DNA of 64,000 bases from JAIPDZ01 sp034522175 (GCA_034522175.1 JAXHLQ010000001.1:4712001-4776000), one strand, 5' to 3'. Counted from the first letter of the stretch, positions 56,227 to 63,878 are shown. Made by a program: numbers and translations. The notes: generated from the letters alone by a model not told the origin.

Positions 56227-57431
56227 TCCCCTTCCTCCGCCATGTCTTCCAGTTCGCCGGAACGGTACAGTGCGCCCAATGAATACTCCTTCAGCCAGCG
56301 CTCAAGCTTTTCACCTTCCAGGCTTTTGAGAACTGTTTCGCCGTTCACCCATCTTGCCACAATCGTCAAAGGCAGTATGTCGCCAAAGGCGTCTAAGAAC
56401 TGAGGCGAATGGGTGGTGAAGATCACCTGGACCCGTTCAGCAGCATCCACTGCGTATTCCGCGATAATGGGAAGCATGGATGGATGTAGTCCTGTCTCGG
56501 GTTCGTCAATGGCGATGAGCGGAGCAGGTGAGGGAGATGCAAGAACCGTCAGCAGAAAGAGAAACCGAAGTGTGCCGTCCGAGAGGTCCGCGGCGGACTG
56601 TTCTCGACGCAGGCTTTTCCATCTTACGCTGAGCTGAATCCGCTGATCAGCAGCCGGAGGAAAAACCAGTTCATCGTAGTCATCTCCGAAGGCGGCTTGC
56701 ATGGCCATATCCATATCCTTCTTGAAACCACGGTCCCCTGTGTACAGGGTATGAAGGGCAGAAACGAGATTCTGGCCGTCCGAATCCACCCGTTTGTCCA
56801 GTCGCGCCACGGCCGGTTGACGAAGCCTGGCGGACAGGCTGACATCCACATCATGATACACGCGCCATTCAGACAACTGTTGTCTAAACAAGGGGATATG
56901 CTGGTTAATGGTGAAAGGCCCAGCCGTCTGGCTGAGCAAGGTCTCTTCTTCTAATAAAGATTCTTGCGGAGCGATCCATTCCTTTCGGTCTTCATCGAAG
57001 ATTTTGGCATTCATCTTTTCCCGATCCAGAATGGCAAAAGGCTCCACCTTTTCCTCTGGTCTCTGGCGATGGAAATAGAGAAGCCGTTCCTCCCCAATGG
57101 CATAAGCACCGGTTCTGCCTAATCTGGCCAATTCAACCCCGTACGTCAGCCAGTTCCGCTCCGGCATCCAGAAGGGGAGCAGTTCAGATGCCCGGATGTC
57201 AAAGCGAATCCCTTCCAAAACTCCATCCCATACCAGGGGTTCCATGCCGCCTGAATGCTGGACATATTTTCCCAATCGCCCCTGTGCGGAGACAGACATA
57301 AGCTCCAGCAACCTCAAAAGATTGGATTTGCCGGTGCCGTTGGGGCCGATAATCACGTTCAGATTTCCAGGCGCCCAAGAAATACTCTTAAGGGATCGAA
57401 ACCTTTTGATTTCCATATTTGATATCTTCAT
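56223..57431 (-). CDS. AAA/SMC-type ATPase partnering DUF4276
   Basis: 402 residues from ATG 57431 (MKISNMEIKRFRSLKSISW). Walker A is VIIGPNGTGKSNLLRLLE; the ABC-like signature is ADLSDGTLRFLFLL; Walker B is LIAIDEPETGLHPSM; H-loop FTTHSPQFLDAF. This is the OLD/AAA_15-21 type that works with a TOPRIM nuclease in PARIS-like and related systems. It is uninterrupted. It lies between a PglX C-terminus and the DUF4276/PglZ genes, a place where BREX loci often hold accessory genes. Confidence 0.85.
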   Translation of the reverse strand: MKISNMEIKRFRSLKSISWAPGNLNVIIGPNGTGKSNLLRLLELMSVSAQGRLGKYVQHSGGMEPLVWDGVLEGIRFDIRASELLPFWMPERNWLTYGVELARLGRTGAYAIGEERLLYFHRQRPEEKVEPFAILDREKMNAKIFDEDRKEWIAPQESLLEEETLLSQTAGPFTINQHIPLFRQQLSEWRVYHDVDVSLSARLRQPAVARLDKRVDSDGQNLVSALHTLYTGDRGFKKDMDMAMQAAFGDDYDELVFPPAADQRIQLSVRWKSLRREQSAADLSDGTLRFLFLLTVLASPSPAPLIAIDEPETGLHPSMLPIIAEYAVDAAERVQVIFTTHSPQFLDAFGDILPLTIVARWVNGETVLKSLEGEKLERWLKEYSLGALYRSGELEDMAEEGE

Positions 57432-57465
57432 TGGAACAGTCTCCACATAAAAAAATGCAAAATAC

Positions 57466-57744
57466 TCAGCCCTTGTCTTGAACCGAAACCGACCACCATC
57501 CGGGTTGAGGCAGCTTCCCCTCCCGGCACCACCGACGTTCATCGGCCCGCCATTCAGCGCGGTCAGCGATGGGTTTATCCAGATCCTTTTTGGCAAGAAC
57601 ATCAGCCGCAAGGACCCCCGCCTTTTGAAGAGGAGCGATGTTGACCCTCACCCCGTCGTTGATATCAGGAAAGTAGGCGCTTTCCTGTCGTATGAAATCC
57701 TGAACCGACTCTGGAGGAGCGTGAACCGGGACGTTATGTTTTTA
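57466..57744 (-). pseudogene. C-terminal fragment of a PglX-type DNA methyltransferase
   Basis: The frame KHNVPVHAPPESVQDFI to VSVQDKG opens right after an in-frame stop, with no start codon context. DINDGVRVNIAPLQKAG, DKPIADRAEWRADERRW and CREGKLPQPGWW match the far C-terminus of BREX PglX adenine methylases. The methylase domain itself is not present in the DNA to the right. Same strand and order as in a BREX operon (pglX, accessory genes, pglZ). Confidence 0.55.
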
Positions 57745-58264
57745 AGTTAATGCCAATACACAGCCATTGAGAATATCCCTCATCGGCTTGATTCCAGCTT
57801 TCTTGCATCATCTCAAACCAGCTACAAATTGAAATCACTTTTCCAATAGAGTGGGTATTTGAAAGCTTGGAACGAGACCGGCTGGGGGTTTTCGGTTTGA
57901 GGACCTCCAGGGCGTAGCTGACTTTGGTGACTTATCTCCAACTTGGCAGCGATCATTTTCTTCGTCTTCCCGTCGGAATCGCAAAATACAAAACCCCGCC
58001 CTCCACTTTTGGGAGTAACGGGGTCTTATTGCATGTAACAGTAGGCCGTTTCAAATCCTCTCTCCCTGATATAGGGTTAAAAAAAGGACACTGGGTCGGC
58101 ATAATTGCTGGTCATTACTATAAAATAACGCTATAAATGTCAATGAATATCGGGCAAAAACAGGGGCTTCCAAATTCTGAATAGCCGGTTCAATCTTATT
58201 GATTGATTAAAACAAGCTATAGGCATTTTTGCCCACCAAAAATTTGGCCAACTGGTGGCTGATG
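57745..58264. other. Non-coding junction region
   Basis: About 520 bp without a supported gene. A minus-strand stretch near 57760-57840 translates FEMMQESWNQADEGYSQ but is too short to name. It contains the hairpin at 57993-58024. It marks the junction between the BREX remnant and the toxin-antitoxin-chaperone operon. Confidence 0.4.
57993..58024 (-). terminator. Terminator-like hairpin
   Basis: ACCCCG and CGGGGT with inner CCCTCC/GGGAG pairing; on the minus strand it is followed by TTTGTATTTTG. It could end transcription coming from the toxin-antitoxin-chaperone operon. Confidence 0.5.
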
Positions 58265-58437
58265 TTAATGATTTCTTCTCCTCTGTGTAAACCTACCCAT
58301 CCTCGTCTCATGCCCGTTTTTCTTGTTGGCATCTGCCTTGGCAAAGATGGACATGTGGAGAATCTGATCGTTTAAGGCCAGGGCGAAGCCGGTCACTTTC
58401 TTGGATTCGAGCCTGGAGTCGGTGCCGAGGCCGCATG
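58265..58437 (-). pseudogene. C-terminal fragment, unrecognised (possibly ARPP-1-like)
   Basis: Frame CGLGTDSRLESKKVTGFAL, then LNDQILHMSIFAKAD and RMGRFTQRRRNH before TAA 58265-58267. The GLG..R...VTG.AL....LHM..F pattern and the basic RRR tail recall ARPP-1 family proteins, but the match is loose. No start; remnant. Confidence 0.3.
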
Positions 58438-58577
58438 GATTTTTCCCTCAATTTGGTTCTTTGATCCTCAGATGGGTGTCAGGCCCAATTTTTGGCCTCC
58501 GACGTTTTGTTGGCTTCCTGCTCAGAAATCCTCCAACTCGGAGAGGTTTCGCCCCGCTCCAACAACCTACGAACTAA

Positions 58578-59032
58578 TCATTTCTTGGTTTTCTTCCGTT
58601 TTCGAGATGTTTTCGTTGAGGCTTTTTTCAGATCGCTCTTTTGCTTTTCTTCATATAGGGCAAGGAAATTGAAGGGGGGCAGATGGAAAGGCGGAATGCC
58701 TGCGCGCTGCGTCAAATCAGCAATGCTCTCGCGAACAAAGGGGAAGATGATGGATGCGCAATTGATACGAGCGATCCGGTCCAGTTCATCCTTTGAAGGC
58801 GGTTCCTCGAAAGCAAAAAAGCCCTCCTATGAAATCGAGAACCGAAAAGGCTGATTTTCGGACATCGCAGCTACAGACAGGATTATCTGCAGAGACTTAT
58901 CGTTTACTGTGTAATCGATATCAACACGATGTTTGATCTCAATTGGTTCATTGGCTCTCCACTGAAACTCCTTCATCAGCGAGAAGTGGCCTCATTGAGT
59001 CGGATGCCCCTAATCTGAAATTCATACTCCAT
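58578..59032 (-). CDS. SecB-like chaperone of a toxin-antitoxin-chaperone operon (frameshift and in-frame stop)
   Basis: ATG 59032 (MEYEFQIRGIRLNE) overlaps the mqsA stop by 11 bp. After an indel near 58990 the frame reads EFQWRANEPIEIKHRVDIDY, LQIILSVAAMSENQPFRFS, then an in-frame TAG (about 58829) where SecB-like proteins have a Tyr, then EGFFAFEEPPSKDELDRI, INCASIIFPFVRESIADL, TQRAGIPPFHLPPFNFLALY and a Lys-rich tail. The last blocks are the SecB family core. About 150 residues. In TAC systems this chaperone folds the antitoxin. Both defects may be sequence errors or real inactivation. Confidence 0.75.
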
Positions 59033-59549
59033 AGATCGATTTCTTTTCTCCGATAAAAACGCTTGTCTCATCTTCTTGATAAACTTTTCCGTCTCTGAGC
59101 CCATCCATGTAAAGGACTCTTGTAGAAGCAACAAAATCCGTTGCTTTCTGCTGAATAACCTTCAATGTTTCGGGAAAGGCATCCAGAATGCGAAGCAGGT
59201 TATCCATGCCTTTGCTCTGGCACACCTGTCCGGATTCATAGCGCGCCACGCTTTTCAATCCACCGCCGATGATATCTGCCATTTGTTCCTGGGTCAGGCC
59301 GAGCTTGAGGCGAATCGCCTTAATTTGTTTCCCGGTCAGAAGGCCGTCCACCATTCTCTTAAAATCCTTCAGCTTTTTTCCGGACGATCGCAGGGTCGCA
59401 GGATCCACAATGGCCTCCCCGCACTCATTGCAGGCATAGGTCACGTAATCCGGAACAGTTAACGTTTGTCCTTTGTACTCAAAGTTCTCGGTCCCAACCC
59501 TCTTTGTGAGCACACCAGCCCCGCAAATAGGGCATTTTTGCCTTTTCAT
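59022..59549 (-). CDS. mqsA: MqsA-type antitoxin, YgiT zinc finger plus HTH, with C-terminal extension
   Basis: 175 residues from ATG 59549 (MKRQKCPICGAG); the open frame extends seven codons further. N-terminal zinc finger CPICG and ACNECGEAIVDP, then an Xre-type HTH (KAIRLKLGLTQEQMADIIGGGLKSVARYESGQV). E. coli MqsA is 131 residues; the extra C-terminal part (FVASTRVLYMDGLRDG, ETSVFIGEKKSIYGV) is where chaperone-addicted antitoxins carry their ChAD segment. Intact, whereas both partners are damaged. Binds the operon palindrome upstream of mqsR by analogy. Confidence 0.85.
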   Translation of the reverse strand: MKRQKCPICGAGVLTKRVGTENFEYKGQTLTVPDYVTYACNECGEAIVDPATLRSSGKKLKDFKRMVDGLLTGKQIKAIRLKLGLTQEQMADIIGGGLKSVARYESGQVCQSKGMDNLLRILDAFPETLKVIQQKATDFVASTRVLYMDGLRDGKVYQEDETSVFIGEKKSIYGV

Positions 59550-59553
59550 GCTT

Positions 59554-59882
59554 CTAGTTACCCCCTTCATCCCGCTTCATTTGAATTAACACCGCTTACC
59601 TCCTGTCCAGGGTCAATTGTACTTTGATGTAAAGCGGCGTATCGTTGTCGTCCCGATACTTATAGACATCCTGCCAAAGCTTATGATTCCCGTAGCTCGT
59701 CATCGACTTATAGAAATGGTCCTGGCACAGCCTGGTGAGACCGCGAGCAGGATGTCGTCTTCGTCCATATACCCCACGGATACGGCGCCTCTGCGAGCCG
59801 CCTGAGTGATGATTCTCGTCGATGTGGAACCGAGGAATTTCTTGATAGTTTTGAGGTCATAGTGGGGTTTTCGCTTTTCCAT
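59554..59882 (-). CDS. mqsR: MqsR-type mRNA interferase toxin (frameshift and in-frame stop)
   Basis: GCU-cleaving ribonuclease family. ATG 59882 gives MEKRKPHYDLKTIKKFLGS; after a missing base near 59743 the frame reads LCQDHFYKSMTSYGNHKLWQ, the diagnostic MqsR block, then DVYKYRDDNDTPLYIKV. An in-frame TAA at 59596-59598 comes before the last strand AVLIQMKRDEGGN, which ends at TAG five bases before mqsA. Family alignment suggests the strand belongs to the protein, so the TAA truncates it by 17 residues. 109 residues if repaired. Order toxin-antitoxin matches E. coli mqsRA. Confidence 0.85.
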
Positions 59883-59898
59883 TGGGAGATCAGCTACC

Positions 59899-59932
59899 AG
59901 TATCATTATGATACTTTTATATCGGTTGTCAA
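59899..59932 (-). promoter_or_regulatory. Promoter and overlapping palindromic operator of mqsR-mqsA-secB
   Basis: On the minus strand TTGACA (59927-59932), 16 bases, CATAAT (59905-59910). The palindrome AGTATCATTATGATACT (59899-59915) covers the -10 box, the expected position for autorepression by the MqsA HTH. It ends 17 bp before the toxin start. Confidence 0.65.
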
Positions 59933-59989
59933 AGGATTTTCTTGAAAATTTTTTTGGAAATAGATCGGGACAAATCCTGAGCGAGAGAG

Positions 59990-60018
59990 TTGACGTAATC
60001 AAATAATTACGCTACATT
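59990..60018 (+). promoter_or_regulatory. Promoter with internal inverted repeat; likely leaderless BrnT-like transcript
   Basis: TTGACG (59990-59995), 17 bases, TACATT (60013-60018). CGTAAT-6-ATTACG (59994-60011) lies between the boxes, a good operator position. The toxin ATG at 60025 is where transcription should begin, and no ribosome site precedes it, so the message may be leaderless. Confidence 0.55.
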
Positions 60019-60024
60019 TTTTGT

Positions 60025-60345
60025 ATGATCAAGCCCGACAAAAGCCTTGTACCTGATTGGGACGAAGACAATATCGGTCATATCGCTGAGCATGGGTTGA
60101 TCCCCGAGCAGGTTGAAGAGGTGAATTACAGTGAGGGGCCGTTTCCGACCCTGGCTGTTAAGCAGAAGAAAAAGCATACAAAATCGGATGAATATCGATA
60201 CCGACTGTGGGGCACAGACGCTTCGGGAACCTGTATCGAGGTGATCGTTGCCCCTTATCCACAGTATGGCGTATGGCGTTGCGTAACCGCTTTTCCCATG
60301 TCGAACACCACCCAAAAAGCCTATTTCAGGAGAGTAAAGAAATGA
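60025..60345 (+). CDS. BrnT-like toxin
   Basis: 106 residues. The N-terminal VPDWDEDNIGHIAEHGLIPEQ resembles the BrnT pattern WD..K...N..KHG.. with an inserted VEEV strand; GTDASGTCIEVIVAPYP and RCVTAFPMSNTTQKAYFRR match the later beta strand and the terminal helix of the ribonuclease. Stop overlaps the next start (ATGA). Together with that gene it forms a type II toxin-antitoxin pair. The family is assigned by pattern, not search. Confidence 0.6.
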   Translation: MIKPDKSLVPDWDEDNIGHIAEHGLIPEQVEEVNYSEGPFPTLAVKQKKKHTKSDEYRYRLWGTDASGTCIEVIVAPYPQYGVWRCVTAFPMSNTTQKAYFRRVKK

Positions 60346-60632
60346 GCAGAATTCCAGAAAAGACAAGAAAAGACCTTAAACGAGAGGCTGTCCGGTGGGA
60401 GAATGAGATTTCGAGAGAGACTCCTGAGCAGATTCAGGGATTACTGAATGATGCCGAGCCGTTTCAGGTACCCCGTCCTCCCCGTCAGCCCGTCTCTCTC
60501 CGCATAGACCCCTTTGATCTTTCGATGATAAAGCGCCTCGTCCGCAAGAAAGGCGTTCCCCACACCCAGCTCATGGCCATATGGCTTCGCGAACGGGTCG
60601 AAAAAGAAAAGAGGCTTGATGCCTCGGAATGA
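60342..60632 (+). CDS. BrnA/CopG-like antitoxin
   Basis: 96 residues from ATG 60342 (MSRIPEKTRKDLKREAVRW). C-terminal ribbon-helix-helix-like block PRPPRQPVSLRIDPFDLSM, IKRLVRKKGVPHTQLMAIW, LRERVEKEK, as in CopG/BrnA antitoxins. AGGAG lies upstream within the toxin gene. Overlaps the toxin by 4 bp. Confidence 0.65.
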   Translation: MSRIPEKTRKDLKREAVRWENEISRETPEQIQGLLNDAEPFQVPRPPRQPVSLRIDPFDLSMIKRLVRKKGVPHTQLMAIWLRERVEKEKRLDASE

Positions 60633-60750
60633 GATAAGCGATCCTATTTTTTGCCAACTCTGTGAGGCTCTGAGAACTCGAACGACCGGAGGGAGCCCCG
60701 CCGGGCGGGATCGATGATGCGCGAGAAAACATTTTTTCAGGAGGATCGCC

Positions 60751-61794
60751 ATGGCGAGAGGGGACCAGCTCGGCAGGCAGTGGAAGATCATTCAGACGCT
60801 GATATCGGCCAGGCAGGGGAAATCGGCGGCTGATCTGGCCCAGGAACTGGACTGCCATCCCCGTACCGTGTACCGGGACCTGGAGGCCCTTCAGGTGGCC
60901 GGGTTTCCCATCTACACGGAACGATCCGGAGGGAAGAACCTCTGGTCCCTGCTCGATACCATGAAACACCACATCCCGGTCCCGTTCACCCTGACCGAAC
61001 TCATGGCCCTTTATTTCAGCCGGGACATGCTCAAGGTGTTCAAGGATACGGCCTTTTATGAATCTTTAGAGTCGCTCCTCCAGAAGGTCAAGTCCACCCT
61101 TCCCCCGGAATCCATCCACTATCTAAATAACATTGAGCAGACCCTCCACCTCTCTGTGAAGCCCTACAAGGATTACGGCCAATTCAAGGAGCTCCTGAAC
61201 CGGGTCACCGACGCGGCGTTGAACCGCAGGACCATCGAGATCGTCTATTACACCATGAGCCGTAAAAAGGAGAACCGACGTCGGGTGGATCCCTACCGCG
61301 TGTGGTTTTTTAACGGCACCTTTTATCTGATCGGCCGCTGCCACATGCGGAAGGAGGTCAGGATATTCACCTTAGACCGAATCAAGATGCTTCATGAGAC
61401 CCGAGAAGCCTTTGACGTTCCTGAGGATTTTGTGCTGGAGGATTTTATGGGGTCAAGCTTTGGGGTGTACCAGGGACCGCCTACTAATATAAAGGTGTGG
61501 TTCCATCCGGATGTGGCCGGTTACATCAAGGAGAAAATCTGGCACGACTCCCAGGAGATTCACACTCAGGGAGATGGTTCCATCATATTTGAGGCCCAGG
61601 TGGCCGGCACCGATGAGATCCGCTTCTGGATCATGACCTGGGGATCAAAGGCCACAGTGCTTGAGCCGGAATCGCTGAGGCAGGAGATCAAGGCGGAGGC
61701 GCTAAGAATGGCAAAAGGATATGAACCCCCGGCTGTGGCCGAGGAAAAGCAGCGCTACAACCCGCGTAAAGACCCACATCTCAACCCCCGTTAG
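60751..61794 (+). CDS. YafY-type transcriptional regulator with HTH and WYL domains
   Basis: 347 residues; CAGGAGG lies before ATG 60751. N-terminal winged helix (QWKIIQTLISARQGKSAADL, ELDCHPRTVYRDLEAL), then the WYL sensor domain (NRRTIEIVYYTMSRKKENRR, VDPYRVWFFNGTFYLIGRC with the ligand-binding WYL-equivalent, RIFTLDRIKML) and a C-terminal WCX part. WYL regulators often control phage-defence loci and bind nucleic acid or nucleotide ligands. It is intact and stands alone between the BrnT/BrnA-like pair and a small converging gene. Confidence 0.88.
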   Translation: MARGDQLGRQWKIIQTLISARQGKSAADLAQELDCHPRTVYRDLEALQVAGFPIYTERSGGKNLWSLLDTMKHHIPVPFTLTELMALYFSRDMLKVFKDTAFYESLESLLQKVKSTLPPESIHYLNNIEQTLHLSVKPYKDYGQFKELLNRVTDAALNRRTIEIVYYTMSRKKENRRRVDPYRVWFFNGTFYLIGRCHMRKEVRIFTLDRIKMLHETREAFDVPEDFVLEDFMGSSFGVYQGPPTNIKVWFHPDVAGYIKEKIWHDSQEIHTQGDGSIIFEAQVAGTDEIRFWIMTWGSKATVLEPESLRQEIKAEALRMAKGYEPPAVAEEKQRYNPRKDPHLNPR

Positions 61795-61803
61795 ACGGCT
61801 TGT

Positions 61804-62037
61804 CTATGTTTTCTCACATCGCCTTACATAGCTCACAAAGGATTTTTTCTTTGGGGAACACAATTCTCCCCTCGCCCGAAGATAATCAATATGCCGGTTC
61901 ACTTCACACATGGCTTCCAACGCCTCCAGCCGCTCCCGGACCGTAAGCTTGAGGGAGCGTCGGAGCATGGCCCGGCGGCTCCCTTCCCACGTGGTGTCTT
62001 CCCATCTGATGTCGACAGCATCATTTCGAGTCATCAT
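61804..62037 (-). CDS. Small hypothetical protein paired with a nucleotidyltransferase-like gene
   Basis: 77 residues: MMTRNDAVDIRWEDTTWEG, SRRAMLRRSLKLTVRERLEA, LEAMCEVNRHIDYLRARGE. Helical and charged. It overlaps the preceding fragment by 17 bp, and similar short proteins with TTWEGSRR.QLR..L.LT..ERLEA.E accompany a nucleotidyltransferase-fold protein in other genomes. Probably a small two-gene module of unknown role, possibly toxin-antitoxin. Confidence 0.55.
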   Translation of the reverse strand: MMTRNDAVDIRWEDTTWEGSRRAMLRRSLKLTVRERLEALEAMCEVNRHIDYLRARGELCSPKKKSFVSYVRRCEKT

Positions 62038-62200
62038 TCATCTCTTGAAGCAGCAGGTTCAGATGATCGATGTCGTCCTGATCCCTGAGGCGTCCGGTAT
62101 TTTTTTTCATTTCAATCAGTGCGGATACTGAAACGCCTGTAGAGAAGCCATCTTCATGTTCGGTTATTCTCTTTGTGATGACGGCGCAAACCGATGTCAC
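62021..62200 (-). pseudogene. C-terminal fragment of a nucleotidyltransferase-like protein
   Basis: From a GTG directly after the wrbA stop the frame reads TKRITEHEDGFSTGVSVSAL, IEMKKNTGRLRDQDDIDHLN and LLLQEMNDDSK, 59 residues. The GVSVSALIEMKKNTGRLRDQ block is the usual C-terminal end of nucleotidyltransferase-fold proteins next to the small downstream gene. The N-terminal catalytic part is missing, so a deletion has joined it to wrbA. Confidence 0.5.
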
Positions 62201-62802
62201 TCACATGCTGAGCTTTCTCGCGATTTCCGCCACGTGTCTTCCCTGGTAACGTGCCCCGTCTAATTCGTTCTCACTCGGCCATCGGCTCCCGTCGCCTCCG
62301 GCAATCGTCGAGGCGCCATAGGGGGAGCACCCGGTGATCTCGTCCATGGTCATCTGACCCTGAAACGCATACGGCAATCCCACGATGATCATACCCTGAT
62401 GCAGCAGGGGACATGAAAGCTCAAAATGGTCGATTCCTGGCCACCGTGCTGGGTGTTTGAACTGGTGATGACGCTTGCCACCTTCCCGACCAATGCGGCC
62501 TTTGCCCAGAGCTGGCCCGTAGCGTCCAGAAACTGCTTCATCTGTCCGCACATATTCCCGAAGCGGGTCGGTGTTCCAAAGATGATGGCATCCGCTTCCG
62601 CCAATTGGTCAACGCGGCATATGGGGATCCCGGCCTGAAGCTTCTGTGCCTCGGTTGCCCCCATTTTTTCCAGAATGTCTTCGGTCAGTGTTTCAGGAAC
62701 CCGGCGCAGATCGACCTCCGCATGGTCTACGGAACCGGCCCCTTCTGCAGCAGCCTCTGCCAGTTTATGGACGTGTCCATACATGGAGTAATAAACCACC
62801 AA
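62201..62802 (-). pseudogene. wrbA: WrbA-type NAD(P)H:quinone oxidoreductase, interrupted by IS1595-family element (one frameshift)
   Basis: Flavodoxin-fold quinone reductase. The main part reads LVVYYSMYGHVHKLAEAAAE (FMN phosphate loop), IFGTPTRFGNMCGQMKQFLD, then SNTQHGGQESTILSFHVP; a missing C in a CCCC run near 62411 shifts the frame to LLHQGMIIVGLPYAFQG and SPYGASTIAGGDGSRWPSE, ending at TGA 62201-62203. The first codons (MKVLVV) and ribosome site lie at 63852-63878, on the far side of the insertion sequence. The frameshift is likely an error; the insertion is real. Confidence 0.9.
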
Positions 62803-63851
62803 GGGGCTATCCACTTGACTCTCGTAACCACAAGATGTAGTATGCGGGCATGCGTGATACGAGGCGACATCCTGTTGGCGGTCAAGACTACCCGCGAACA
62901 ATACAAGAGTTTGATGCATGGTTCTCTTCTGAGGCGGCCTGCCTTAGATTTTTGACACAGCTTCGTTGGCCTGAAGGGTTTCGCTGCCCGGCGTGTAGCA
63001 GCCAGAAGGGCTGGGCAACAAACAGAGGGAATATCCGGTGTTCAAAATGCCAACGCCAAACGACTCCTATCGCAGGGACAATATTTGAGGGTACACGAAA
63101 GCCCTTGCGAACCTGGTTTCAAGCTATCTGTTATGTGACCAGCCAAAAGTTCGGGGGAAACGCGTTAGGTCTGAAACGTGTACTGGGTGTTTAGGCAGCT
63201 ATCAAACAGCTTGGAGTTGGCTCCACAAAATGAGGCGCGCTATGGTTCGCCCCGAAAGGGATCGTCTCAGCGGGCGAGTTGAGGTCGACGAGACTTATGT
63301 CGGCGGTGAGGAAAAGGGTGCTCATGGACGTCAAACTGAGAGGAAAGCCATCGTCGCGATAGCTATTGAGATACATTCGCCGATGGGTTTCGGACGAGTT
63401 CGGATGCGTCAAGTGCCAGATGTTTCTTCTGATAGTCTCACCGAATTTGTTCAGTACGCAGTGCAGCCTGGTTCTGTCGTATTGACCGATGGATGGAGGG
63501 GCTACAGCAAACTGCGACAGGAAGGTTACTCGCACGAAGTGATTGTGCTTTCAGACACGGGCAACCCAGCTCATGTGACGCTGCCAGGGGTACACCGAAT
63601 TGCTTCGCTGTTAAAGCGGTGGCTACTGAGCACACATCAGGGGGCGGTGAGCAGAAAGCATCTCGATTATTATCTTGACGAATATACCTTCCGGTTCAAT
63701 CGGCGCAGTTCGAGAGCGCGTGGGCTGCTTTTTTACCGCCTTTGCCAGCAGGCCGTGCAGGTTGGCCCGTTATCATACGCGCAGATAGTAAAACCTTAGA
63801 AACGCATCGACCACAAGATGTAGTGGTTGGGAGAGTGAAGTGGATAGCCCC
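62803..63851 (+). mobile_element. IS1595-family insertion sequence (1049 bp)
   Basis: Left end GGGGCTATCCACTTGACTCTC and right end GAGAGTGAAGTGGATAGCCCC are inverted copies over about 20 bp with one or two mismatches. AACCACCAA occurs at 62794-62802 and at 63853-63861, a 9-bp direct repeat within a base or two of the expected 8-bp target duplication. The element carries one transposase gene and lies inside codon 6-7 of wrbA. Confidence 0.9.
62850..63799 (+). CDS. IS1595-family transposase (one frameshift)
   Basis: DDE-type (ISXO2-like) transposase. N-terminal zinc ribbon WPEGFRCPACSSQKGW and IRCSKCQRQTTPIAGTIFEG, helices to FGGNALGLKRVLG; the frame stops at 63194 and resumes about 63200 with YQTAWSWLHKMRRAM. 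Catalytic Asp/Asp/Asn-Glu residues lie in GRVEVDETYVGGEEKGAHG, VLTDGWRGYSKL and the C-terminal LDYYLDEYTFRFNRR. Repaired length about 315 residues. Whether the shift is an error or natural cannot be decided here. Confidence 0.88.
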
Positions 63852-63878
63852 TAACCACCAATACCTTCATGATCTCCT
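63852..63878 (-). other. wrbA: 5' end of wrbA cut off by the insertion sequence
   Basis: On the minus strand GGGAGG, then ATG at 63870, then AAGGTATTGGTGGTTA up to the IS boundary, encoding MKVLVV. Joined to 62802 it restores MKVLVVYYSMYGHV. The 120 bp from here to the window end contain no gene. Confidence 0.85.

Noticed and set aside
58822..58836. In-frame TAG in the SecB-like gene as a pyrrolysine codon
   Set aside because: The family has Tyr here, one base away; the gene also has an indel; TAG ends intact genes in the window (hisD, gltX), and no pyl genes are seen.
63180..63240. Programmed frameshift in the IS1595-family transposase
   Set aside because: No slippery heptamer is visible at the junction and single-frame transposases are usual in this family; sequence error is simpler.
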